Source: Globisporangium splendens (taxonomy: Eukaryota > Oomycota > Peronosporomycetes > Pythiales > Pythiaceae). From it: a stretch of DNA of 64,000 bases. Both the position numbers and the translations under genes were made by a program. Location: assembly GCA_006386115.1 (NCBI GenBank), contig VFIW01000109.1:1-64000 (forward strand), written 5' to 3'. Shown piece by piece: positions 53,208 through 64,000 of the stretch; within the stretch, counting starts at the first letter, position 1; each line of letters opens with the position of its first letter. The notes beneath the pieces are model-generated. The model made no database searches. It saw only the letters and a program-made list of their open reading frames with translations, and was not told the origin of the DNA.

Positions 53208-53631
53208 GGCGTCACTCGTTTCGCATTTCGTAGGATGCGCCTCTAAAGTACTGTGTGGTTAATATTTATTTGTTGTATCATGCGTCCTTCATTTCAGTTG
53301 CAGCCTACTGCCACCCTAGACCTGTTGGGCAAATACGAATCAGTCCATCATTTGTCACCCACTGCCTCTATGAATCCATTTAGTGCCATTGGGTAATACA
53401 GGTTCTTCACCCTGTCAAAGGGGATATGCCCAACATAGTGCATACCACACTAATACTTACAAAAGGTTCACAACCAATAATTCTCAACCCTATAAAATAC
53501 ATCACGCACACAGAGAAGCTTGCATCTCGTTTTGCCACTTGCCATCACTATTGTTCTTCTCCCATCTACATCCGTCAGGCTGTATCCTTAACAAGACCAT
53601 CCTCCCTCATCCGTCTTCTGTAGAAAGAAAC

Positions 53632-54764
53632 ATGCGGGGGCGTGCCATGGGGCTGCAGCACCAATGGCGCAGACTCGTGGCGCGCGTGACTGGGTGGGAG
53701 AGAGACGCGTACGTCCCGCTGCGGATCGCGCTCACTGCCGACGAGCAGCAGGTGTTCGCAGACAAGACCTCGGCGTCTGTCGTGGCGGGATACGTGCGCA
53801 AGTCGCGGCTTGAGGTGGGTGGATGCGTCATCCTGCGATAGTGCTCTTTGCCTTTTTGCTGACTCTGTCTCTTTGTCTTTGTTATGGCTGCACACAGCGC
53901 GTGCGCGCATTCCGGGAGGTGTTCGAGGTGACCGAGTCTCATGTGCTGATGAACCCTGACGTTTGCAACGTCGACGAGCGCTCGCACGGTTTGTAGCAGC
54001 CCTTCTTCACTATATTTAACTCGAAGAGTGCCGTATGATTCTCTTTTTTTTTCTTCCCTGCTATGTTGTATTGATACCCAGCATTTTTGGAGGTCGCATC
54101 CGCTCTACGAAGCGAGGGCATGTTCCCCACATGGCAGGACGAGATGTACGCCACTAAGACGTCCTACGGAGCCCATACGCTGTTCCACTACAATCGGGGC
54201 GTTGGCGCGTATTTCGGCTTGAGTCAGTTCGCGACCCACCTCAACGGATTCGTGCGCAATGCGAAAAACCGATCGGTGTCCCACCTCTGGATCGCCAAGC
54301 GCAGCATGCACAAGAAGAAATGGCCAGGACAATTTGACACAATCGTCGGGGGAGGACTGCCAGCCAATATTTCAGCACTTGACAACATGGTGAAAGAGTC
54401 CGAGGAAGAAGCTAGTCTTTCACCATCATGGACGTCGTCGCAGCTAGTTTCCACCGGCAGCATTGGGTATGTCCTCGATGAACGAAGCGGTCTTCAAAAC
54501 AACATGATGTTCATCTACGACCTCGAACTACCCGAGTCGATGGAACCGGTGAATCGCGACGGCGAGGTCGAGAGCTTTGAACTCTGGTCGATTCAGGATG
54601 TCCTTGAAGCGCTAGCAGACGAACCCGAGAGGTTTAAACCCGATATTTGTCTCGTGCTGCTCGATTTCTGTGTTCGACACGGCATTTTCACACCCGACAA
54701 CTTCTCAACCTACCACGAGCTCCAACTCGCCCTTCGAGGCGAGCAAAACCCATACCTGAACTAG
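53632..54764 (+). CDS. Nudix hydrolase with DUF4743-like N-terminus (Tnr3 C-terminal type)
   Basis: Three exons, 53632-53814, 53898-53988 and 54082-54764, give 318 residues. The N-terminal part (WRRLVARVTGWERDAYVPL, GYVRKSRLERVRAFREVF) corresponds to the DUF4743 domain that precedes Nudix domains in this family. The Nudix domain covers about residues 140-290, with HLWIAKRSMHKKKWPGQFD, TIVGGGLPANISALDNMVKE and the core Nudix helix SEEEA. The canonical G-x5-E-x7-REUxEE box is only partly matched (GGGLPANISALDNMVKESEE, where REU is replaced). The closest named relatives are the Nudix half of yeast Tnr3 and plant Nudix 20/24, which act on damaged thiamine diphosphate. The start is at 53632, or at 53647 (MGLQHQ). 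Confidence 0.8.
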
Positions 54765-54858
54765 CGTCAATGGTGAAAGATCACGTTGGTGTATTGTGAA
54801 AAGCTGCAAGAATGAAGAATACACAAATCCTGGAAGTAAACCGGATCACCATGGCCAC

Positions 54859-57051
54859 TCAAGATATCCGCAGTTTCTTCTCGTTGCCAAGCAGATGCTT
54901 TATGCCAAGGATGCACATGGTCGTGAGAGCGTCGTGGACGACATACTCTATGAAGCCCGCAGAGTTTGTGTGGTATTTCCCAGGTTCACCTTGGTCCACG
55001 AGCAAGATCTTGCCGAAACGGGCTTCAATGAAAATGCGCAGGTGCTGGTCATAAATGCTTTTTCGAACTTGCGTGTTGTTGGCGTTGGCTTTGATATGCG
55101 TCGTGATCTTCACATCGTCTGGTGAAGCTTGTATTGTGTATTTAGCCGGTTTCGTTGAGGTCGTCGACGTGCCTTTGCTCTGTACAAACCCCATTCTCAC
55201 AGCCTTCTTCGTCGGATACGCAAATGTGAGTGGCTCCTTCGAAAAGCCACCATCCAGGAAAATGTAGTCTCCGGCGAGCTGCACGAGTCCACTTGGTCCC
55301 GACACGTACAGTTGTTGAAGGACACAACCAATCGAACAGCTTGTTGTTGCGACTTCGTTCTCGACCAGTTTTGGGTTGAACGGGTCAATCCCAAGTGCTT
55401 CCATTACGACAAAGATGTCCCAACCGACGAAGACATATCGCTGCTGGAGCAATCGGACCAGTTCGTTGTTTGCAGCAAATCGGTATTTTGTGCTGAGCAT
55501 CAAGGACCCAACGACGAGTCCGCAGAGCGTGAGAATTGAGAGGATAACAAAGTAGTCGCACATGATCTCGCTTTTCCAGAACTTGGCAATTCCTGGCGAC
55601 CCACCAAAGACCCCCGTCTTGAAGGGAACTTGCTGGACCATAAACGTTGTGCTTCCGTGCAGATGATGGAATGCGTACAGGAACACGCACAAGAGCAAAC
55701 TGCACACTTTGAAGCCAAGAAAGAGCGCGGAGGCATCCATGTACCACTCGATTTTCTGACGTGTCTCCGAGCGAAGGAGTTTCGTTGTTTTGAGACTGCG
55801 AAGAGCGACTTTGGTGCCCAATCGCAGCATCGCGTGGATAAAGCACATGATCCAGGTCATCCGAGTTAGCGCCGAGCACGTGAAGATGAAATTTTCCATG
55901 TTTGTATGCTTTTTGAGCATCCATGTTCCCATTTCGTACACAACGTACGTCAGCCGAATATTGACCAAGGCTTCCAGTGTGCTCAAGGTGATGTACGGCC
56001 AAAGGTTGAGCCAGTAATCTGAGCCTGTCAACAGCGAGCCTTTGAAGCGAATGACAGAATTCTCATCTCCCACGAGCATTGTTACAAGCGACATCGATGG
56101 TGCTATGTGACGCAGATGACGATACTCGTTGAGGAACCGCAGGGACTTGGGAAGGTAGAGGACGGCTTTGGACCGCAGCATTGCTGCAACGATTCCCTGG
56201 CATATCATGACGACGGAGATCACACCGTGCGCTATGCAGACAAAAGATGCAAACCAACCGCTGCTGTTGATGCCAACAACCACTTCTGCGGCTTGATCAG
56301 CAGCTTCAACCTGAAACAACCCCCATTTCATGTCGTTGTTTCGAAAAAGAGGGACCGCATAGCACTTGCTACTCTGAATTTCGAGATGAAAACTGCCTCC
56401 AGCCCAGAAGCACTGCTGAACCATCAAGTCAGTGACGTAGTCAAAAGATCGCTCGGGACGGCTCAAGCACTTGAGAAACGGAACACCGACCACACCGAAG
56501 TCATTCTCAACTCCAACTTGGATGACTCGATTCTCTTGGAGATCCTCAAAGTTGTCGAAAATGTGACGATGGAACGCGGAAGCATTGGAGTACGTTTGCA
56601 TGCAGCTAGCAACCCATTCGGGTCGAAAGTTGACGACCTTGCATCTTGGAGCAGATATACTGTGTAGAACGATTTGAATTCTGCGTGGTCCTTTGCCCCA
56701 AAAGTCATTGTAGTGCATTGCCAGAACAGACGTGTTGATCGATGTGACTCGCATGCACGTGCTTCGATCTTCAGCAAGATTGCTCGGACTTCTCTCTGGT
56801 GCTGAAATGAAGCGGAAGTGGTTTCCTGCGTAGGAGAGATTGGCGAGCGCGCCAATATCGACAAGGTCATCGCGAACGAGGTCGTAGTTGATTCGGCCAT
56901 CTCTCAATCGAGAACGCACAAGACCATACTTGTCCGTCGCGAACACAACCAATGGATTCTCCTTAAACCCGGTGAGGAGAGTGAACAAGGTCGACGCAAC
57001 ATTGATCCCAAGAAGCAGAACTCTCCATGAGCTCCACCTTACTCTGGTCAT
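54859..57051 (-). CDS. Large oomycete multi-pass membrane protein, intact member of a local family
   Basis: This is an intronless gene of 730 residues with start ATG at 57051. It has an N-terminal membrane anchor (RVLLLGINVASTLFTLLTG). An extracytosolic domain of about 230 residues follows, with conserved cysteines and N-glycosylation sites (NLS, NTS, NAS) and motifs such as RDDLVDIGALANLSYAG and FGVVGVPFLKCLSRPERSF. Then come about five membrane spans (SFVCIAHGVISVVMICQGIV, ITLSTLEALVNIRLTYVVY, FVILSILTLCGLVVGSLML). A C-terminal cytosolic part of about 170 residues ends GNEKKLRIS. I know of no named family. It looks like an expanded oomycete-specific surface protein. Two decayed paralogs lie directly upstream in the same orientation. 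Confidence 0.8.
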   Translation of the reverse strand: MTRVRWSSWRVLLLGINVASTLFTLLTGFKENPLVVFATDKYGLVRSRLRDGRINYDLVRDDLVDIGALANLSYAGNHFRFISAPERSPSNLAEDRSTCMRVTSINTSVLAMHYNDFWGKGPRRIQIVLHSISAPRCKVVNFRPEWVASCMQTYSNASAFHRHIFDNFEDLQENRVIQVGVENDFGVVGVPFLKCLSRPERSFDYVTDLMVQQCFWAGGSFHLEIQSSKCYAVPLFRNNDMKWGLFQVEAADQAAEVVVGINSSGWFASFVCIAHGVISVVMICQGIVAAMLRSKAVLYLPKSLRFLNEYRHLRHIAPSMSLVTMLVGDENSVIRFKGSLLTGSDYWLNLWPYITLSTLEALVNIRLTYVVYEMGTWMLKKHTNMENFIFTCSALTRMTWIMCFIHAMLRLGTKVALRSLKTTKLLRSETRQKIEWYMDASALFLGFKVCSLLLCVFLYAFHHLHGSTTFMVQQVPFKTGVFGGSPGIAKFWKSEIMCDYFVILSILTLCGLVVGSLMLSTKYRFAANNELVRLLQQRYVFVGWDIFVVMEALGIDPFNPKLVENEVATTSCSIGCVLQQLYVSGPSGLVQLAGDYIFLDGGFSKEPLTFAYPTKKAVRMGFVQSKGTSTTSTKPAKYTIQASPDDVKITTHIKANANNTQVRKSIYDQHLRIFIEARFGKILLVDQGEPGKYHTNSAGFIEYVVHDALTTMCILGIKHLLGNEKKLRIS

Positions 57052-57752
57052 TGATGAGAATCCGGGAGTGAGAATGTCGGTTGATATGCTGCAGTGACGA
57101 GAAATGGCTTCCAGTGCTGACCAACGCTGAAGTAAGAGTGCATTTACTGATATGGCTGCTCCGTCGCTGGTTCTTGTTGCATGGAAGACCGACAGGCATC
57201 AATACGACTTTTGGGTGCCGATAAGAACAACATCCAGAAAACGATATGCTGTGCTGCTCGAAGTAGGTACCAGCGAAGGCATTTATGTTGGCCTCAGAGT
57301 ATATACAAACACGTTGGCTTCCTTGTCGGCCAAAGTTGTTTTCGGGTCAATAAGCCGAACGACACAGTGGCCCGGTTATCAGAAAACCGGCGATCATTAA
57401 TAGTATTGTGGCGAGTTGGTCGTGCGCATGCGGTACAGTTGGCAAGTTTCTCCTTCGTGCCTGCAAATGAACAACCACATTCGTTGGCATCAAATGTTTG
57501 CACGTCTGGTTCTCATATTCTTGCCTTTTCAGGCACGTGTGGAATTCACCCCACGACGCAAACGTACCCACTAGTCGATGCACTCCCAGATGAAAGCACT
57601 CAAAAAAGCCTCGCGTGGTCGTCGCCACTTCAAGTCGAACCTAAATCCGCGCGAGAGACCTTGAGCAAACGCCTCCCCAATCCCTCTCCACGATTCGGAC
57701 AGGTAACGAGTGCCGACACGTATAGCATGCACGAATCGCAACTACAAGTTAA
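57052..57752. other. Intergenic stretch with no supported gene
   Basis: About 700 bp between the intact membrane gene and its first pseudogene. Frames in both directions lack recognisable segments of the family. Confidence 0.4.
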
Positions 57753-57774
57753 TTATGAAAAATAAGTAGGTGTT

Positions 57775-58285
57775 TGCACAAGAAATACCGCCTTCTTCGA
57801 AGAGCTTATCGCCTGCAAAGTGAACGAGTCCGCTCGGTTCGGAGTTGCTGCATCATTTACCACGAGCGTTGGGTTAAACGGATCGATGCCGAGCGCTTCC
57901 ATCGCCACAAACACGTTCCAGCCGACTAGGGTGTATCGCTGTTGCAGCAGTTTGATCGCGTTGCAGTTTGCGACGTACTTGTATGTTGTTATGATCAATG
58001 CCGAGCCAAGAAATATTCCAGCAAGTATCAGGATGGACAGAATCATAATCAAATCACAGATGGTCTCGTTTGGCATCTAGTACACGGTACAGTCTGGAAC
58101 AATCCCCACTTCCAGTCGACGTTCCGAAGCAGCGGGACTGCAAGACATTGACTGCTTTGGAGCTCCACATGACAACTCCCGCCTGCCCAGTACGATTGAT
58201 GCACCATACGACCCGTCACATTCTTGAACGCTCGTTCAGGGCACCCCAAGCACTTAAGAAATGGCACGCCAAACTCAATCTCAAC
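57775..58285 (-). pseudogene. Heavily deleted paralog of the membrane-protein family
   Basis: On the minus strand the fragment starts with VEIEFGVPFLKCLGCPERAF and continues through WAGGSCHVELQSSQCLAVPL to WKWGLFQTV. It then jumps near 58080 straight to NETICDLIMILSILILAG. The first two-thirds of the membrane-span region, roughly 250 residues in the intact neighbour, has been lost. It continues through LLQQRYTLVGWNVFVAMEAL to DPFNPTLVVNDAATPN. After a shift near 57840, another frame carries EPSGLVHFAGDKLFEEGG. Neither the N-terminal anchor nor the C-terminal domain is present. Confidence 0.85.
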
Positions 58286-58401
58286 TTATCAGATAGCTCC
58301 ACCATGAAAAAGCAAATACACAATACATTCACCGCCTGCTGCTGCTTTTAAGGAGACGTACATAAACCCTGGCTAGTGCATACACGAAAAAAGTCGAACC
58401 C

Positions 58402-60409
58402 TCAGCTGATCCGAAGTTTCTTTTCGTTGCCCAGCAGCGGTTTGATGTCCAAAATCGAGAGGAACGAGAGTGCGTCCTGCACCACAAACTCCATCATGGA
58501 TCCGGTTGCATTTTTCGCGAGCTTTCCCGGTTCGCTCTCGTCAACCAGCAACACGCGACCAAACCTGCTCTCGGAAAAAAGCTGTAGCCGGCGATCGAAT
58601 AGACTCGTGGTGTTTTTCGGTTTGAGGGCTTGAACGATTGAGTCACTTGTCTCGTCCTTAGACTCTTTTGCAGTGTGATGTCGACCATCAGTTGTCGTGG
58701 TCACCGTGTATTTTGCAGATGTGCGAGAGCTGCTGCGGTGCTTGCAGAGACCCATCTCAGTAGCTTTTTTGATGTGGTAGTGAAACTTCACTGGGTCGCG
58801 AGCCATCCCGCCTTCTTCAAAGAGGTAGTCACCAGCCAGATGAACGAGGCCGCTTGGACCGGACGTGTAGAGCTGTTGGATCACTGCGCCAAACGAACAG
58901 TTGGTAGCGATCACGCCATTGACCAACAGATTTGGGTTCGCAACGTCGATGCCAAGGGCTTCCATTGCCACAAACATGTCCCAGCCGACCAGAACGTACC
59001 GTTGCTGCAGCAACTTGATCACGTTGTTGTTAACGACGTACTTGTACTTTGTCTTGAGCATGAACGATCCGCCAAGGAATCCCGCAAGCGTCAGGATCGA
59101 CAGAATCACAGTCAAGTCGCAGATGATCTCGTTCCCCAGAACTGCGAAATGTTGGAGAAGCCACCGAAGACGCCCGACTTGCTCGGATTTGCGTATCTCA
59201 TAAACGTTGTGCCACCATGGAGTTGGAGAAACAGGAAAAGCATGAAGCACAGCATGATGCTATAGATCTTGTAACTCAGGAACAACGAGTACGCGTCGAC
59301 GTACCACTCCATCTTTTCTCGAATCGATGGACGCACGATCTTGAGCGATTTCATGCCACGGATAATGACTTTCAGCAGCATCCGGATGAAAGAATGGAGC
59401 GCGCACATGATCCACGTGATCTTCGTGAGCGCACCGCACATGAAGATGAAGTTCTCCAAGTTGACTTTCTTGCCCAACATCCACGTGCCCATCTCCAGAA
59501 CCATATACATCATCCGGAGATTGAGAAGCGAGTCCAGGATACTGAGAGTTATGTACAGCCAGTTTAGATTGCACGATGGCAGCGAAAATGCCCTGGACAA
59601 TCATCGAAATCGACACAATGCCATACAAAACACCAACTAGCTCGGTCACCCAGCCACTGCTGTCGATTGCTGCTACCACTGTGGCGGCATGATCGGCTGG
59701 TTCGACTTGGAAGAGCCCCCACTCCCAGTCAGGGTTACGGATCAGCGGAACTGCGAGGCACTTGCTGCTCTGGAGCTCGATGTGGAAGCTCCCGCCGGCC
59801 CAGAACGACTGGTGCACCATCAAATCTGTCATGTACTGGAACGTTCGCTCCGGACGCCCGAGACACTTCAAAAAGGGCACGCCAGGCTCTCCAAAATCCC
59901 GTCCAACACCGACTTGAATCACGCGATTGCCTTGCAGGTCTTCGAAATTGTCTAGAATGTAGCGATGACACGCCGAAGCGTTGCTGTGCTCGGCGACGCA
60001 GTCCTGTTCATACCACTCGGGTCGAAAATTGACGATCTTGCAGTGCGGTGCCGAGATGCTGTACAGAAAAATCTGCGTGCGTCGCGGACCGTTTCCCCAA
60101 AAGTCATCATAGTTAAGCGTCATAAATGACACGTTCATGGAGTTGACGCGGATACACGTACTGCGATCTTCACCCAGATTGTCGGGACTTCTTCTTGGTG
60201 CGGAGAAGAACCGGTAACACTCTCCGACCGCGGTGAGGTTAGCGAGTTTGTCCACCTTGATCAAGTCGTCGCGGACAATGTCATAGTTGATGGATCTTTC
60301 CACGAGTCACGAACACGACGCTGGGATTCTCGCGCAGCCCCGTGAAGAGCGTGAGCAGCGTCGACAGCAAGTTGATCGATAGGATCACCAGCTTCCGGAG
60401 CGACACCAT
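58402..60409 (-). pseudogene. Near-full-length paralog of the membrane-protein family with at least three lesions
   Basis: It starts at ATG 60409 (MVSLRKLVILSINLLSTLLT) and ends with GNEKKLRIS at 58402, as in the intact neighbour. Three lesions are visible. Near 60300 about 17 codons are missing and the frame changes before RSINYDIVRDD. Near 59565 about 55 codons are missing, removing part of the span after GIFAAIVQS. Near 59145 one base is missing in a G run, so QFWGTRSS ends the frame while the next frame continues GNEIICDLTVIL. Between lesions the sequence is very well preserved, so the gene died recently. Recoding or introns at these points are unlikely because no splice borders are present. 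Confidence 0.85.
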
Positions 60410-61263
60410 GCTGCCAGCGCACATTGGGACTTCTCTGTCGGGTCGACGTACTTGGGAAGGAAGGTCTTGTGGAGGAAAGAGGAAAGCTCGCAAGTGATAT
60501 GCTGACAAACCTTCTCTTGGGGAGCGTCGGGCGGCTTGTTCGTCTCTTGGCTTTAAACTCCGTTTGCCCTCGCACTCTTAGGCGATCCACTTGTATCTTG
60601 TAACATTGTCTTGAAACGAACGCGCGTCCTGTGTTCAGGCGAGGCACAATTGCATGCGAGTCTTGGCTGCCAAACATCCCGCAGAGTGTCAAGGAACGCT
60701 TTCCACTTCCACGATCAGCCGCACACATCATGCATGGGATACTCAAATTTGGCACAGACACACGCAGCTGGGGTTGAACACGAGCAGAGATCGCAGTCGC
60801 GGCGGGTGTGTACTCGCATCCGCCACTGAGGAGACAAAAGTACACCCCTCAAAGCATCGCACAAGCGCTTCCCCCATGCGTCGCAGCCCCTCTCGCATTG
60901 GACGCTCGCTCTCTGTCGTTGTCAGAACTAGTGCTTGTGCAGATTCCTCCCGATAGAGAGAGAAAGAGTGTCCTTCCAGTTCGCTAATTATAGTGTACTG
61001 ATCTTGGTTACTCCTCCTTCTTTAGTGTTTTTTTCCCTACGAGTGCATGTCTCGTCCACCAATGCATGCACTGATTTGAGCTATGTGTCGTTGCATACCC
61101 AAAAGAGTGTGTGTCAAGTCAACAACTACTGATTTATGTGAACATTCATATACCGAATTTCAACTCTGCTCCCTTGTTTCACTGGACGCGGGACAGATGC
61201 ACTCGCCATCGAGTGACTGGAAGCAAGGAAGCGACGCAGAGATCATTCTTCCAGAAGAGCTCC
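60410..61263. other. Divergent intergenic region
   Basis: It lies between the membrane-protein pseudogene and the MRD1/RBM19 gene. No gene, RNA or repeat is supported. It presumably holds the old promoter of the pseudogene and the promoter of MRD1. Confidence 0.4.
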
Positions 61264-63984
61264 ATGGCGCAGACACGAGCGTCGCCCGCGCCTCACGGCG
61301 CATTCAAGAAGCGCGATCTGCCGCCAGCAGCACCCACAGACCATGAGGACAGCGCCAAGAGCTCGCGGCTCTTTGTGCAGAACCTGCCGGCGTACGTGGA
61401 CTCGGCGCGTCTGCGCGACCATTTTGCCACGCAGGGGGAAGTGACGGACGCGGTCGTGATCCGCACGAAGGACAGCAAGACGTCCAGACGCTTTGGGTTT
61501 GTGGGCTACAAGACCCCAGAGCAGGCCCAGAAGGCGTGCGCGTTCTTCCACCAGTCGTTCCTCGATACGTGCAAGATTAACGTGCGCTTCGCCATCCAGG
61601 TATGCGCTTAATTGCGGTTATAGCTTTTCTGTTGGCCCCCATTTGTTGATACTTATTGCACGATACGCTGTGCTGTTATCTAAACTATGAACTATAGCGC
61701 GAATCGGAGGAGATGGCGCGACCGTGGAGCAAGTACTCGGTCGGCAGTTCGCGCTTCCAATCGAGTGCCGATTCCAAGGACAAGCGGTCAAAAGATGCGG
61801 AGAACGCAGCAATGGAGCAGGACGAAGAGCTGAAGCAGCAGAAAAGCAAAAAGAAGCCATCTGGGCCGGTGGATGAGAACTCGGAAGAGTTCCAGCAGTT
61901 TATGGAGACGATGCAGGCGCGTTCGAAGACGCGATTTTGGGCGAACGACGACGTTCAGGGTTCAGAGGCGCAAGCCAAGGCAGAGGCAGCTGCACTCTTG
62001 AAAAACAATTCAGACGATGATGACGACGACGAGTACCAGGAGCTGAAACAGAAGGACGAGAGTGAGAACAAAAAGGAAATGTCCGATCTCGACTTTTTGC
62101 GCTCGAAAGTGAGCAAATCCATCGATAAGGACGACGACGTGTCTGATTCTGGTAGCGAAAAGGAGTATGCAGAGAATATCGAAGATGATGATGATGGCGT
62201 GGACGAAAATGGAAAGACGAAAGAGAAAAACAGCGCTGGCGATGGAACGAATGCCGATGACGACGATGAAGGCAAGCCGACAGCGCGTCTGTTTGTGCGC
62301 AACCTGCCGTTCACCGCCGTCGAGGAAGACCTGATGGATCTGTTTTCGACACACGGCGAGATCCTGGAGGTGCACATGCCGTTGGACGACACGAAGCGGC
62401 GAAAGGGCTTTGGTTTCGTGCTTTTCAAGAACACAGTCGACGCACAGGTGGCGCTGAGCGCGCTGAACGGATTCGCGTTCCAGGGACGTTTGCTGCATGT
62501 AATTTTCGCAAAGATGAAACCAGAGAAGGTCGACCCCGAGCAATTGCTGCAGAATCCAAACTTGACGTACAAGCAGAAGAAAGAGCTGGAGCGTCAGATC
62601 ACGGCGAGCAAGCAGACTGGTTGGAACGCGTCGTTCATTCGTGGGGATGCCACAGTTGGGTCGCTTGCGCAGCGTATGGGTGTCAAGCGCGGCGACATCA
62701 TGGACAAAGAGAACGGCAACATGGCTGTGCGGTTAGCCATCGGTGAGACGATGCTCGTGAAGGAGAACAAAGACTTTTTCGCGCAAGAAGGCGTGGACCT
62801 GAACGCGATCGAAGGCGCGATCGTCAAGAGCAGTCAACAAACAGCGGCACAGAAACAAAAAATCGAACGTAGTACGACGGTGATTCTCGTCAAGAACTTG
62901 CCGCACACGACCGACGAAGACGAGCTTGCGCAGTTGTTCCGAAAACACGGCGAGATTGGACGGTTTCTCGTGCCACCGTCGAAAACGCTGGCGTTGGTCG
63001 AATTCTTTGAGCCTACGGAAGCTCGGAAAGCGTTCCGGTCGCTTGCGTACAAGAAGTACCAGCACGTACCGTTGTACTTGGAGTGGGCGCCCGTGAAAGT
63101 ATTCAACAAAGACGCCACAAAGTCAACAAAAGAGGATGTCAAGGGCATCAAGTCGACGGCAATCGTCCCGGACGTGAACGACGACGAGAACGCAGCCGAC
63201 GCGAACAACACCATCTGTGTCAAAAACCTGAGCTTCGCGACGAAGGAACAAGGGCTCGAGAAGCTTTTCAAGCGGTGCGGCAAGCTCCGCAAAGTCACAA
63301 TTGCGCGAAGAAAAGATCCGAAGCGGGGTATGCTCTCCATGGGCTTTGGCTTCGTGGAGTTTGTGGATCCAAAGCACGCCGAGGCAGCGATCAAGTCGCT
63401 TCAGTCGACGGTGCTCGACGGCCACGCGCTCAACCTAAAGATCTCGCAAAAGAAGGTGACGCAGGCTCCGAAGCGGAAAGCTGACGAGGACGACGACGCG
63501 AAAATGAGCGGTCGCAAGTCCAAGATCATTGTGCGCAACGTGGCGTTCGAAGCCACGAGCAACGAAATCCGCGAGCTCTTTGCGGCGTTTGGACAGCTGA
63601 AGCGTGTGCGCATGCCGAAGAAATTCGACGGCAAGCACCGAGGCTTTGCGTTTGTGGAATTTCTGACCGAACAGGAAGCGCAGACAGCGTTTTCGGCGCT
63701 CTCGAGTTCGCATCTCTACGGACGCCACTTGGTGCTCGAGTGGGCTGAAGACGCTGACGATATCGATACGCTGCGCGCCAAGGCCTCGAAGGATCTGTCG
63801 GCGATCAATGGTGCGTTTTGATATATATACATATATATATAATTGCCATCTCGGTGATGTGTTTAAGCGTTGCTGACTGATGTCACTTTGTTTTTGCATG
63901 GATACAGACAGCGGCCGCCGCAAGCGCATGAAACGCGGGCAGGACGACGATGACGATGAAGGCGACGACGACGACGAGTATTAA
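61264..63984 (+). CDS. Multiple RRM pre-rRNA processing protein MRD1/RBM19
   Basis: Three exons, 61264-61599, 61698-63810 and 63908-63984, give 841 residues. Five RRM domains are visible by their RNP2 cores: LFVQNL (about 36), LFVRNLPF (about 309), ILVKNLPH (about 505), ICVKNLSF (about 615) and IIVRNVAF (about 725), each with a matching RNP1 such as RRFGFVGY, KGFGFVLF and RGFAFVEF. Between RRM1 and RRM2 is a long acidic Lys-rich linker (DDDDDDEYQE, DDDDGVDENGK). The C-terminus is acidic (DDDDDEGDDDDEY). Yeast Mrd1 has five RRMs and animal RBM19 six. The protein acts in early 18S rRNA processing in the small-subunit processome. An AT-dinucleotide run (63822-63841) lies in the last intron. Confidence 0.92.
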
Positions 63985-64000
63985 GTGAAGCTTATGAGAA

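Noticed and set aside
55742..56640. Plus-strand frames across the intact membrane gene
   Set aside because: They are antisense to a 730-codon frame with clear membrane spans and family members next door.
1..64000. tRNA, rRNA or CRISPR arrays
   Set aside because: I saw no cloverleaf-like tRNA, no rRNA core sequence and no regularly spaced short repeats with unique spacers. The tandem repeats present are satellites or microsatellites.

Overview
The window is nuclear DNA of an oomycete, most likely in the Phytophthora/Pythium group. The evidence is an elicitin-like secreted protein with six spaced cysteines, short GT-AG introns of about 50-100 bp in compact genes, start regions resembling the oomycete Inr/FPR core promoter, TTTAGGG-type heptamers matching the telomere repeat reported for oomycetes, and degenerate Ty1/copia sequence. 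The species cannot be named from sequence alone.

The left 14.5 kb is repeat-rich and rearranged. Two direct repeats (1-923 and 13669-14520), each opening with 129-bp tandem units, bracket three things. The first is an island with a truncated quinone-oxidoreductase/zinc-alcohol-dehydrogenase fragment and an unrecognised gene (1747-3015). The second is a 9.4-kb near-perfect palindrome (arms 3040-7634 and 7858-12452, spacer about 220 bp). Each arm carries a frameshifted AWS-SET gene, and the middle is decayed copia gag-pol. The third is a 1.2-kb repetitive stretch. A 17-bp palindrome built from inverted TTTAGGG heptamers lies exactly at three block boundaries, with a half-copy at a fourth.

From about 15.4 kb onward the window is ordinary gene-dense oomycete DNA. 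In order it holds two convergent cyclin paralogs, a CCT-motif protein, an unresolved multi-pass membrane protein, the GPI transamidase subunit PIG-T, an MFS transporter, a DUF4360-like secreted protein, a small acidic protein, a TRIP4-type zinc-finger protein, a small charged protein, an elicitin-like protein, a RUN-RhoGAP-ELMO protein whose RhoGAP lacks its arginine finger, an unknown conserved-looking protein, a golgin-84-like coiled-coil protein, an Enhancer-of-zeste methyltransferase (five exons, one of 16 nt), an SLC25A38-like mitochondrial glycine carrier, a Twinkle-type mitochondrial primase-helicase, a DDX24/Mak5 helicase, a small unknown protein, a Nudix protein, a tandem cluster of a six-pass membrane family (one intact gene, two pseudogenes) and the MRD1/RBM19 ribosome-biogenesis protein.

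There is no operon logic. Functional themes are mitochondria (Twinkle, SLC25A38), pre-rRNA processing (DDX24/Mak5, MRD1), chromatin (EZH, broken SET copies), the secretory pathway and surface (PIG-T, golgin, elicitin-like) and the cell cycle (cyclins). The most unusual items are the palindrome with telomere-like junction motifs, the RUN-RhoGAP-ELMO architecture and the decaying membrane-protein array. Splice junctions were read by eye and are not backed by transcripts.
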